64,000 bases of DNA. Origin: Datisca glomerata (lineage: Eukaryota > Streptophyta > Magnoliopsida > Cucurbitales > Datiscaceae). The position numbers were made by a program, and so were the translations under genes. Under the pieces are notes generated by a model. That model did not search any database, was not told where the DNA came from, and saw only the letters and a list, made by a program, of their open reading frames with translations. Every line of letters starts with the position of its first letter. The stretch's first letter is position 1. The stretch lies in contig QANY01013423.1 in the NCBI GenBank assembly GCA_003255025.1, forward strand, positions 1,167,779-1,231,778. Reading direction: 5' to 3'. Of the stretch, positions 1-10,209 are shown one piece after another.

Positions 1-20
1 ATAAAAGTGAGAAAATACTC

Positions 21-290
21 TTACCCACCTCTAATTTGTACATTGATCGGTCCACAAACATCACTATATACTAGCTCAAGTGGTTCCTTGACTCTTTGGC
101 CCTTTCTTGTGAAAGGTCTCTTGATCATTTTTCCCTCTAGACAAGATTCACAAACAATAAGAGTCATAACTTTTAGTTCTCTCAAATCACCATGCTTTGT
201 TAACCTGTTTAATCTATCTAGATTAATATATCCCAACCTAAGATGTCATAGATACGTGTCATCGTCATTATGAGAAACTCTTTGTTGTTT
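21..290 (-). pseudogene. copia GAG-pre-integrase / integrase N-terminus remnant (element 1)
   Basis: The minus strand encodes the zinc-binding entry of a copia integrase: INLDRLNRLTKHG, then CESCLEGKMIKRPF, then LELVYSDVCGPINV. These are the H/C zinc ligands and the first catalytic-region residues (the D of SDVCGP) of the integrase core. The copy at 16,312-16,578 matches it nearly residue for residue, which fixes the family and orientation. The rest of the integrase would lie left of base 1. Confidence 0.85.
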
Positions 291-889
291 GTTACTTTAG
301 GATTTGCTACTTTAAACAATTCAAAATTATTTAACACATGTTCAGTCGGTTTAAGCATATACAGTCCGTTCAAAATGTTAGCATGACAAATATTGAATCT
401 ATTCTTTGAAATACTAACTGATTATTAATAAAATAAACTTCAAAAGATTGTTTATGAAGTAACAAAAGAGAAATCAAATTTCTCAAAAATCCAGGAATAA
501 AATAAACATTGTTCAAAATAAGAAAATTATTTGCAAAACTAAGACGGATTGTCCTCAATGCTTTCAGTGACATGAGCACACCACTCCCAACTCTCATTAT
601 CACCTCGCCATCAGCAAGCTCTCTTGTCGAATCAGGCATCTACAAAGAAGAACATACATGATTAGTGGCTCCTGAATCCAATATCTAGGATGACGAATCA
701 TATTCCACTAAATAAGTTTCAAGTACAAGTAAATCACATTTACCTTTCTTTTTCGAAGAAATACTTGCTATAGTTTCTCTTCAAGCGACCTTAAACTCCA
801 CAGTGGAAACACTTTCCCTTGGGTTTGGTGTCACATCTGTTCTTCTTGGCCTTAGATGAATTTTTCGCTTTCTTTACTCTTTTGTTCTT

Positions 890-1697
890 ACTCTATTCAT
901 TAATATTGTTCCTCTTCCTTTTGTTGTTCTTCAAAACATTGGAAGAAGGTTTTTGCTCAGTAACATTTGATTCGCCCTCTTTAGTCATACGCTTGTTGAG
1001 TGACTCAAAAGTCTGCAGTTCATTCAAAAATTGGGTCATGTTGAATTTCAACTTGTTCATAACATAGTTGGTGGTGAACATGGAAAAAATAAGTGTGAGC
1101 GATTCAGGTATAATGTTGACTTGAGTACGCTCATCAATAGTAGCCTCATGTACTTCTGCTTCATGTATTATATCGATCATGTTCAGAGCATGTTCGTTCA
1201 CGCACAGAAATACCTTTCTTCATCTTGGTTGTCATGTAGCTCTTAGTAACCTCATGACGACTTTGATCAGACTGCTGCACAAACATCACCTATAAAGATT
1301 CCATAATCTCATAGGCAGTTTTCATGCTTTCATGCTTAATCCTAAGAACATCATTCATGCTCACAAGCATGTACCACTTAGCTTTGTTGTTGGATTGAAT
1401 CTAAGCATCAAACTTGTCGCTAACATTCTAAGAGGCATTGGCAGCGGGCTCCTCAAGACATTCCTCAATAAGAATAAATTTGTGGTTCTCATGAATTAAC
1501 ATCAAGTTTAAATTTGACTTCCATCTTATGAAATTATCACCATTCAATTTTGCAAGTGCAAGCAAAACAGTAATAGAGTTGCCCATGGTAGACATAATAT
1601 TAACTAAAATAAAACATATATAATACAATATAATTGAAATAAATATCAAGAATTCAGAAAGTAAACGTGATGTTTGAATGCAACATATTAAACACAT
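890..1697 (-). pseudogene. copia gag remnant (element 1)
   Basis: The minus strand codes for a copia-type Gag N-terminus (LAKLNGDNFIRWKSNLNLML, close to 1,590-1,490). This is the usual 'L.G.NF..W' opening of plant copia Gag proteins, which form the particle around the element RNA. A second open stretch (about 1,201-893) covers a later helical part with 'LTLIFSMFTTNYVMNKLKFNMTQF', ending in a basic KNNKRKR tail just before the CCHC knuckle. The two parts lie in different frames with stops between them, so the gene is broken. It is assigned by order and motif, not by a database search. Confidence 0.7.
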
Positions 1698-3196
1698 AAA
1701 TTTAACATTTACTGATCTACGATAAGATAACCTAACAATTAGTGTGCCGCTTTAGGATCGGTCAGATTAATTTTAGACTGTCTATAAGATATTCTCATCT
1801 TTATTAATTAAAAATCAAAATATCTCATATTTTCTCTTTTAATAATAATGTATCACTTATTTGATCAAGTCACAATTGTTCACTCAAAACATAATTGTGA
1901 CTTTGTCAGTGTAACCCATTATTTCAGATTCCATGACTTGATTTAGAATATGCCGCCTTAGGATCAATCAAAACTAAACTACCATACTTAATCCTATCTT
2001 CTTAAGAAAATTGACTATAGTATTGATACAGCTCGAAACCTTCCTTAAGGCGATGAAAACAAAGTCATCATGAGGCCCTCACTGTACATCACGATGTTGT
2101 ACTAAAAATGAAGACCATATGTTAAATGACATGTCAACATTCTCACACTCACTATTTTAGGATAATGTGTTTCTATTTTAACTGATGAATTAATTTTAAA
2201 TTAATTACTAGTTAAAATAACCCTATGAATGTAATCTAATTGGTCTAAGTTCATTTAACCTTCTAAAGAGCCTAAGTTAACATGAGGTGAACTTAGAATA
2301 ACTAATTAATTATATTCATCAAACTTTAATAAAACTCTTTTAATAAAGTTAGTTATCCCAAAAGTTACTATAGCCTTTAAAGTGGTGTAATTACTAAGTT
2401 TTAACTAATTAAAACCTAACAGTTTACATGTAATTGATTTCTCAAAATAATTCATATAAACATATTAAAAAAGTCCTAATCAATCATGTTTCTACTAATG
2501 AGATGTATGATTAAATAAAACTGTGTGGAACTTCATTTATGACATGTGATCAACTAATGCATAGTCATGTTATCAATCAAATCAATAAATATTTATTTAA
2601 AAATTAAATAAATAAATGATGAACCGAGTGACTTTTGTGTATTTTTAAATTACAACCTTCGAAAAATAGAAATAATTATAAAGAGGGCTTCAAGAATACA
2701 TATTTCCCAAATAGTTCTTTCTCCACTATAGATCCATCTTCGTAATCTTCAAGTTTTGATCAAAACTCTTTTAATTAGGATTAACTATTTTTTCTATCTA
2801 AATAATCACATTAATTATCCTTTTAAAGTTATTTGAATTTGATAGTCAAAAAATAATTTGATGACTCATCAAACTTGGATCAAACCCAATCAATTATTTA
2901 ATTTTAATTTAGAAAAATTAAAATCGATATTTATCCTTTTAAAAATCAAATTTCAAAGTTTAAAATTTAAAATTCAAAATCAAAATTTAAAAGATAAAGG
3001 TATGATTTGGGTTTTCGTGACACATCGCAGGCATAGGGTAACACGATATCAAGGTTTCTGCGAAACTTACCTTGCAGTAACAACAATTGCATCAGACGAT
3101 AGGACTCTCCCACCGCCGCTCCCATCGACCGCCATCAACCATCACTGTCGGTCAAACCGACAGGGTCCTTCAAGGCGGCAATGTCGGTGCTGGGAA

Positions 3197-3262
3197 TCCA
3201 ATTTTCGATGCTGGCGCCGGAATTCCAATTTTCGATGCTGGCGCCGGAATTCCAATTTTCTT
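3197..3262. repeat. short tandem direct repeat in copia leader
   Basis: A unit of about 27 bp (GGAATTCCAATTTTCGATGC followed by TGGCGCC) is repeated two and a half times. It lies in a locally GC-rich patch (about 3,090-3,260) that contrasts with the AT-rich leader on both sides. It is visible directly, and no function is evident. Confidence 0.7.
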
Positions 3263-3566
3263 TCCTCTATCGTCTTGTGCGTTCTTCATCTTCTCACGAT
3301 CAAAATTTTACAACATGATATTCAAAATAAAGTTATAAAAATTCTTATGCCAAAAAATGGCTTACAAAAATCTAATGAAAAAAAATAAAGAACAAAGCCT
3401 AAAACCAAAAGTCAACATACAATTAACTATTCATCATTAATCATACATTCAAAAAATAAAACCATCTATTCATTCATACAAATAAAACTATATAAATTAT
3501 GAACAATGCATCAACACCCACACAGTGTTTAATATATAAATATATAAAGGCCGCTCTGATATCAAT

Positions 3567-4490
3567 TGTTTGAATCTGTGACGACGCACAATGGAAGGTT
3601 TGGTGGTATTTTAAAAAAAATTATAAAACGATAAACGATCGCATCGTTGCAGATCCCAAAGGTGAAATTTTTAATTGAAAAATACTTTTTCGGATCGGAT
3701 CCATTATATATTTATATATATTAAATCAAAGACATACATGAATATAAATATATCTCTCGTAGTCCAATCAAACGTCCTTGCAATACAACGATCTTGCTAT
3801 CCCACAAATGATAGACTTCGAGATCCACACCATGATCTTTCAAACCAATTCTCAAACATACTAGGAAGTGTGCGGTCATGTAGAATATACCAAGAACACT
3901 TTTCTCGCGTGTAGGCACGTAGAAATACCAAGAACGATTTTCAGAAATAATAATCAAATAATTTAATTAATTAACTCTTAATTAATATCACAAGTTAGTT
4001 TTTTCTCATATCCTGAAATATTCACACCCTAGACTGTGTAGTACAGAGGTGACTTGGGGATCATGGAACCATAATTCTAAACTCCAATAAACTAGATTAT
4101 TAATTAAACTCTTTAATTAAATAATCTTATTTATTAATTTCATTATTACTCCACTATTTACAGAGTATTCTTGTGTAGTCCATTGATATAATCATTTAAT
4201 GTACTTATGTCCTCCAATTATTGGTTCGTAAGTTAGAGCTAATCAAAATTACTATTTTACATTTCTAGTTACCTCTTGATCCTTAAGTACAATTATTTCA
4301 CTAGTGAATGATCAATTTATAATCGTATTATAAATTTGAGTTCAATAATCGTTTAGTTCTAAGACAACCAATATATGACGTTAGAAAAGCTTGGATTCCA
4401 AATCTTGTAAGATCATGTTCATAGCCATCTATATCACTGAATCTCCAAAATAAAGGTCACTAGCCTATTTTACAAACAAACCTTAACAGT
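3567..4490 (-). mobile_element. Truncated LTR of copia element 1
   Basis: The block starts TGTTTGAATCTGTGACGACG, next to the primer site of element 1. It is collinear with the LTRs at 12,630 and 16,955, sharing for example 'ACTTTTTCGGATCGGATC', the CACACTAGGA(A/C)GTGTG motif and the block near 4,010-4,140. It stops after about 920 bp of the 2-kb LTR, at 'CAAACAAACCTTAAC', and continues directly as gypsy LTR sequence. The distal LTR half is therefore deleted at this junction. Confidence 0.8.
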
Positions 4491-6002
4491 TATTAAACTG
4501 AAATCTATTTTTGATATCATATAATCGTAGTTAGTGAAAAACACTTATTTTCACTGACTATGGCAATCCCTCACTCCTGTTGCTCACCATCACCTATAAC
4601 ATATTCATATATGGGAGGATGAGTACTAAAAATACTCAGTAAGTAAACTCACATACTAATAAGCTTTACATGACATAAATGTAAACATATAACTCATGCA
4701 ACTTTAATTTGACACATTCACTTGATTATTAAATAACATAAAGTACTTTGAATTAACATAACTGATTTTATGGTTAACATATAACTTGAACTTGTACTTA
4801 TTATTGCTAATACTTTTACTTACTTGATCATAATTCGACTAGGCATAACCCTCGATTAACAACTTCATCAGAATTATTTCACATTTGAACTTGAACTTGT
4901 AACATGGACATGAACATGACAAATTGGGTGTCCTGAAATTTGATGTCACTTAAAGTTATCTGAACCTTAAGGACGCTAACATGAACATGGTGACACCCAA
5001 CCGTATAAGTGATAACATGATGTGAACAATCTGGTTACTTGATAACCAATGGACATGACTAAGTGTAACTCTTGTTTACTTATCACTTTACTTGAGTTAA
5101 AATTCATAATTCTCATTATCACATATACATGAGTAAACATATAGCTTGTTCATGGACATAAACGATCTATCTATTACGTGCATAACTCAAAATATAATCA
5201 TACATAACATAATGAATAATTTCATCGTGATATGGAAAAATAAATAAAACACTAGATCATAAGATTGAGCAATATAAAAAATTAAACAATTTTAAATTAA
5301 ATACGTTACATTCATAACACATGAATCGAATTACTATGTAACTCCACTTACCTGATTTGCTACGAATTAAATTTAGCAACTGTTGACCTGAAATTCACGG
5401 ATCCCAGACCAAAAGATATTCATATAATAACTATAATTATTTAATTAACTAGGAGGGCCAGTGAACTGAGAAAGAGATGGAAACTAAGCCAGGCGTAAAC
5501 TGATCAAGCGGTTCAGACCGATTCAATTTGGTCTGGTTGGTCTGAACTAGTTTAGTTCGGTTGGGCTGGGCTGGTTCAGTTCAATTGAATCGATTTGATT
5601 GAGTTATAATTCTGGGGCAGAAAGGTATGAAGTCAGGTTTGACGAGTTCAAATAACTTACATGGATCGGGAATAAATATACAACCAAACAAAATCGGTGA
5701 AGTACAAAATTTTAAAACACTATAGAAATCCATTGAACATTCAAAATCAATTCAAATATTAATTCAATTGCTTAATGAATATTGAATTAAACTATTTGAA
5801 TCACGTAGAAGAACTAACTTTAATTGTTTAAAAATTCACTAATTCAATTGATTACCAAAACCCACAATAATGCAGTAACAAAAGCCATGTAAACGTACAC
5901 AGTGCAAAAATCAATACTTGAAGAAAAATATATAAATAAAACTAAATATAATATAAACATAAAACAATTGAATGTATTGTTAACATGCAAATTTTTTAAT
6001 GC

Positions 6003-6640
6003 TGGGGTTCACCAAATACATACTAGGAGTTCATCAAATATGTACAGTATTCACCAAATATATACAGAATTTCACTAAATACGTACAAATTAATAAATCT
6101 TAGAGCGTTTCACCAAATACGTACTGGTGTTTACCAAATACGTACATGGATTTACCAAATACATAACGAGGTTCACCAAATACGTACAAATTGATAAATC
6201 TTGGAGGGGTTCATCAAATACGTACTGGTGTTCATCAAATGCATACATGGATTCACCAAATATGTAATGAGGTTCACTAAATACGTACAGATTAATAAAT
6301 CTTAGTGAAGTTCACCAAATATGTACTGGTGTTTACCAAATATGTATATGAATTCACTAAATACGTAATGTGGTTCACTAAATACATATACATTAATAAA
6401 TCTTGGAGGGGTACACCAAATACGTAGTAGGATTCACCGAATACGTAATGAGGTTCAACAAATATATATAAATTAATAATTTTTAGAGGAGTTCATCAAA
6501 TATGTACTAGGGTTCACTAAATACGTAGTGGGGTTCATCAAATACGTATAAATTAATAATTTTTTGAGGGGTTCACCAAATATGTACCGAAGTTAACCAT
6601 TTGCATACCAAGGTTCACCAAATACGTACAAAGTCATTTT
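6003..6640. repeat. ACCAAATACGTA minisatellite array, forward orientation
   Basis: Roughly 25-30 imperfect copies of a 22-25 bp unit centred on TTCACCAAATACGTAC. Every fourth or so unit is followed by AATTAATAAATCTT plus GGAGGGG, giving a higher-order period near 110-115 bp. The array forms the left shoulder of the foldback element. Confidence 0.85.
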
Positions 6641-6654
6641 TGGCGAGTCATTTT

Positions 6655-6840
6655 TGGCGAACCCCTCCAAAAATTATTAATTTTGCGCGTATTTGGTGAA
6701 CCCCACAATTTATTTGGTGAATCTCAGTACATATTTGGTGAACCACTCGAAGAATTATTAATTTATATGTATTTGGTGAACCTCAGTATGTATTTAGTGA
6801 ACCCCACTACGTATTTGGTGAACCTCTTCAAATTTTTTTT
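6655..6840. repeat. Same minisatellite, inverted orientation (left pair)
   Basis: Units read TACGTATTTGGTGAACC, the reverse complement of the preceding array, again with the TTATTAATTT spacer. The switch happens at a short duplication of TCATTTTTGGCGA (6,633-6,661). Together with 6,003-6,640 it can fold into a hairpin. Confidence 0.85.
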
Positions 6841-7604
6841 TAATTTTTAGTTAACCCCATCAAGATTCCCTATGTATCGGCGGTTTCTTTAACCAATTGC
6901 AGCGGTTTTCTAACCTATAGTGGCGGTTTTCACAACCAATACTGACGGCTTATGCTCCTATACCGGTGGTGTCTGGCGATTTTTCTAATTTCCGGCGGTT
7001 TTGTTATTTTTCGGCGGTTTTGCATCAATTCAATGGGTTTTCAGACCTTTTTATAGAGGCTTTTCAGCAAATTCGATTTTCTAAAATTTATCATGATATA
7101 CTTGATAATCGCAAAAAAAAGTTATCAAGATTCTCAATTTTTCATTGCGAACATTAAGTACATTCACTTATATTTTTAATTAGATTTGAATTAAGTAATT
7201 AAATTTTAAAATAATTGAACACATTCATAAACACAAGAAATATTCTTGATTATGTTGTGATTTTATTGGATTAAGTAAAGATTCCCGAAGCAAACAAACA
7301 CTTTTTCATAAACTCGTTAAAAATTATCATTGATAATGTTGTTGTGCTTTTGTGACAAGTATCGAGCGATACATGTTTTCACCATATATAATTATAGGTC
7401 ATAATATTATGATGGACGATAAATCTTATTTTGTACGTGAAATATTTTGGTGAACCCTTCAAATAATTTTTCATTATTTAACAAACATGTATAACCCTTA
7501 AGGTTGGAGGTAAACACCTCTAGAAGACTCGTTCTCTAAATGCAAACATTCACAAAATTAAAAAAAAAAACATATTCTCCATATTTGTATATTACATCTA
7601 GGTC

Positions 7605-7790
7605 AAACGCCATCATCACATGGCCAAACGCCATCACCACATGACAAAACGCCACCACTACATGGCTAAACGCCATCATCACATGGAGAAACGCACCACG
7701 TGGCCAAACTCCATCATCATATGGCGAATCACCATCAATACATGGAGAAACGCCACCAACACATGGTGAAATGCCATGTGTTGATGGCGT
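7605..7790. repeat. AAACGCCATCACCACATGG tandem array
   Basis: About eight or nine units of 20-23 bp (CGCCATCA(C/T)CACATGG with AAA-containing spacers) lie near the middle of the foldback element. A shorter, partly inverted set (CATGTGGTGATGGCG) lies at 8,760-8,860. Confidence 0.8.
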
Positions 7791-7839
7791 TTAGAGCCTG
7801 TAGATGGCTTCTGGGCTCCGAAATGCTATTTTATGGTAC

Positions 7840-8135
7840 AATGTACCAAAACCTATACCGGCAGTTTTCTTGTCAATAGCGGTGGTTTTCGTGTCTATAG
7901 CGGTGGTTGTTGTGTCAATAGCGGCTGTTTTGCAACCCTTACTGGCGGTTTTTCCCCATTACCGATTGTTTTTGCCCTAATACCGGTGGTTTCTGACAAT
8001 TTTTCTAATTTTAATATCTATTTTGGCAGTTTTAGTATCAATAACGGCAGTTTTCAAGTCAATAGTAGCGGTTTTAATCTCAATATCGGTGATTCTAGTG
8101 TCAACTGCGGCGATTTTAGTGTCTATAATGGCGAT
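7840..8135. repeat. GGCGGTTTT tandem array (central)
   Basis: About 12 degenerate units of 20-22 bp of the form CAATAGCGGTGGTTTTCGTGT. The first two thirds also match modules at 6,880-7,000 (+) and 8,640-8,760 (-) in order and wording (for example 'CAGTTT/GGTTT...TTTTTCTAATTTT'). The following bases (8,133-8,216) hold several short perfect or near-perfect palindromes, for example AATGGCGATTCGCCATT. Confidence 0.75.
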
Positions 8136-9179
8136 TCGCCATTCATGAATGTTATTTGGGGTCCAACTGGTCCATTTTGGACCCCAAACGCCACTCTCCA
8201 GTGGCGTTTGGCTTAGATTTAACAAAATATATTTGTATGATTATAAATTAAAACATAAAATGTGTGAAAATGGTTAAGTGTATGAAAATAGTTAAGTGTT
8301 TAACGAGTTTATGAATAATTGTTCAATTACTTCGGGAATCTTTACTTAATCCAATAAAATCACAACAACATCATCAAAAATAAGTTCTTATGAGTTTATG
8401 AGTAAGTGTTCAATTGTTTTAACAATTAATTACGTAATTCAAATCTAATTTAAAATATAAACGAAGGTACATAATGTTCGTAGTGAAAAATCAAGAATCT
8501 CGATAACTTTGTTTGCGATTTATCGAGTATACCCTGATCAATTTTATAAAATCAAATTTGTTGAAAAACTGCTGTAAGAAGGTCTGGAAAACCATTGTAT
8601 TAATGCAAAACCGCCGAAAAACAACAAAACCACCAAAAATTAGAAAAATCAATAGAAACTGCCGGTATTGGGGCATAAACTGCATGTATATGTTGCAAAA
8701 ACTGCCGCTATTGACATGAAAACTGCAAGTATAGGTCACCAAAAATGTTGTTTGAGACCCCAAACGCCGTCAACATGCTCTAAATGCCATCAGCACATGG
8801 CGTTTGCCATTTTGTGATGGCGTTTCGCCATGTGGTGATGGCGAAGGTTAAACTAACCTTGGGGGTTATAAGTGTTCATCAAACCGATAAATATGATTTA
8901 CCGACTACATCATGATCTATAATTATACATGGTGAAAATCTGTCTCTTTTAATACTTGTGTCAAAAACATAACAACATATTTCATATTGAATAATCCATA
9001 TATGATCGTGTGAAATACACACTAATGTGTGACACGTGAATCGATAAATGTATGATATAATAGTGTGTAAAATGATAAATTTTTTGAAGTTTGCCAAAAA
9101 TCACAAATACATATTAATGTAAAGATGACAAATTCGTAGTGGGGTAAAAATAGAATCTTGAAGGGTTCACCCAAACTTA

Positions 9180-9775
9180 AAAATTCTTTTTTTAGAGGTT
9201 CACCAAATACGTAGTGGGGTTTAACAAATACGTAGTGGAATTCACCAAATACGTGATGGGATTCACCAAATATGTACAAATTAATAATTTTTAGAAATGT
9301 TCACCAAATATGTACTGGGGTTCACCAAATAAGTACAAAAATAATAATTCTTGGATGAGTTCACTAAATATGACTGTGTGTGTATTTAGTAAATCCCAGT
9401 ACGCAATTGATGAACCCCACTATGTATTTGGTGAACTCCTCCAAGATTTATTAAATTATACATATTTAGTGAACCCCATTACGTATTTGGTGAACCTCAC
9501 TACGTATTTGGTGAACCCCACTACATATTTGGTGAACCCCTCTAAGATTTATTAATTTATACATATTTGGTGAACCCCATTACGTATTTGATGAACACAT
9601 GTACGTATTTAGTGAACCCCTTCAAGAGTTATTAACTTATACGTATTTGGTGAATCTCATGTGAACCATTGTACGTATTTGGTGAACCCCTCCAAGATTT
9701 ATTAATTTGTACGTGTTTGGTGAACCTCTAGTATGTATTTGGTGAACCTCTAGTACGTATTTGGTGAACCAAAAA
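9180..9775. repeat. Minisatellite arrays, right shoulder (forward then inverted)
   Basis: Units of GTTCACCAAATACGTA run forward from 9,197 to about 9,370, then TACGTATTTGGTGAACC units run inverted from about 9,375 to 9,770. This mirrors the left shoulder (forward then inverted). The arrays are separated by about 2.3 kb of core. Confidence 0.85.
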
Positions 9776-10194
9776 AACTTTTTGGAAAAAAACCCCGGCT
9801 TTGGAGTGTGACCCTTGTTAACAAACCCAAACTTCATAAATAGATAAATAAGAACTGGCCATTGTATATGCAAAACAATATTAAAGAATCAAACAAAATT
9901 ATTTGTTCTAAACTTACCAGACTTCAAATTACCCATTTGTTCGGCTACCTAGAATTGAGGAAAACAAGAGGAGATATATTATAGAGAGAGATAATTGGAA
10001 AAAGAGAAACATAGACCAAAATAAAGAGAAAAAGGTAGAGAGAGTGAAACCATGAGAGAGAGAAAGGAGAAAGAGGCGAAGCAGAGGGAGAAAGGGAAGA
10101 GAATAGGGTTGGCTTAGTGTGTATGTGAGTGCATAGGTGTGAGTGGCGGTTTTGAATTACAAAATAACCAATATTAAAACCTTGGGGTATTACA

Positions 10195-10209
10195 TTCTCC
10201 CCTCCTTAA
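10195..10209 (-). other. Polypurine tract of the gypsy element
   Basis: The minus strand reads CTTAAGGAGGGGAGAA directly before TGTAATACCCC, the start of the 3' LTR. This is the expected site of plus-strand DNA priming. Confidence 0.75.

Larger units (their letters stand above)
1..3566 (-). mobile_element. Ty1/copia element 1, internal region (gag to integrase start), decayed
   Basis: This is the 5' half of a minus-strand Ty1/copia retrotransposon that enters from the left window edge. Reading down the minus strand from a degenerate tRNA-Met primer site (3553-3564) there is a leader of about 1.9 kb, gag (about 1,700-890), a zinc knuckle (CFHCG, near 815-825), a protease-like part (about 640-370), and the GAG-pre-integrase zinc-binding part (about 290-20) with the family words HINLDRL and CxxCxxGKMxKRPF. 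Stops and frame changes separate these blocks, so it cannot make a working polyprotein. The same family recurs at 12,630-18,959 with near-identical integrase text (16,312-16,578). That second copy lacks gag, so the two copies keep different parts. Confidence 0.85.
5986..9814. mobile_element. Foldback / Mutator-like non-autonomous transposon, 3,829 bp
   Basis: This insertion is defined by a perfect 9-bp target duplication and an empty site in the paired gypsy LTR. A 9-bp duplication fits Mutator-like elements and foldback elements. The two ends carry a weak, equally spaced inverted repeat: 12 variable bases, then AATGCTGGGGTT on the left and AAAGCCGGGGTT inverted on the right. The body is minisatellite arrays and modules in both orientations: ACCAAATACGTA arrays at both flanks, a GGCGGTTTT-bearing module near 6,870-7,330 (+), 7,833-8,030 (+) and 8,290-8,765 (-), and ACGCCATCACCACATGG arrays near 7,610-7,790 and 8,760-8,860. 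No transposase reading frame is visible. The open frames inside are translations of repeats. It would depend on proteins from elsewhere to move. Confidence 0.85.
5977..9823. repeat. 9-bp target-site duplications of the foldback element
   Basis: TTGTTAACA occurs at 5,977-5,985 and at 9,815-9,823, immediately outside the inserted element. The partner LTR carries the same nonamer once, at 26,617-26,625, in the same sequence context (AAGGTA before, then CACCCAAACTTCATAAATAG). This proves the insertion boundaries. Confidence 0.95.
4491..10194 (-). mobile_element. Left (3') LTR of the Ty3/gypsy element, truncated and interrupted
   Basis: The sequence at 4,491-5,985 plus 9,824-10,194 aligns with the right LTR (22,951-32,491), for example 'CTTGATCATAATTCGACTAGGC', 'TTTGGTCTGGTTG' and the final 'GGCTTAGTGTGTATG...GGGGTATTACA'. 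The element is on the minus strand, so this is its 3' LTR. Its inner edge at 10,194 (TTACA on plus, TGTAA on minus) abuts a polypurine tract read on the minus strand. The outer end is lost at the copia junction near 4,490. It is interrupted at 5,986-9,814 by a foldback-type element. It also lacks a stretch near 10,100 that the right LTR retains (about 31,924-32,390). Confidence 0.85.

Noticed and set aside
6003..6840. CRISPR-like or satellite centromere array
   Set aside because: Spacers are not unique, the unit is short and degenerate, the DNA is plant nuclear, and the array ends inside a transposon with a target duplication.
7833..8225. Overlapping open frames on both strands in the centre of the foldback element (about 127 and 82 residues)
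   Set aside because: Both are plain translations of the 20-22 bp repeat (VNSGGF..., DTKIAAV...), with no independent start signals or family match.
9022..9555. Open frames with FGEPHYVF and TYLVNP peptide repeats
   Set aside because: They follow the minisatellite exactly and change frame with unit length; not a gene.
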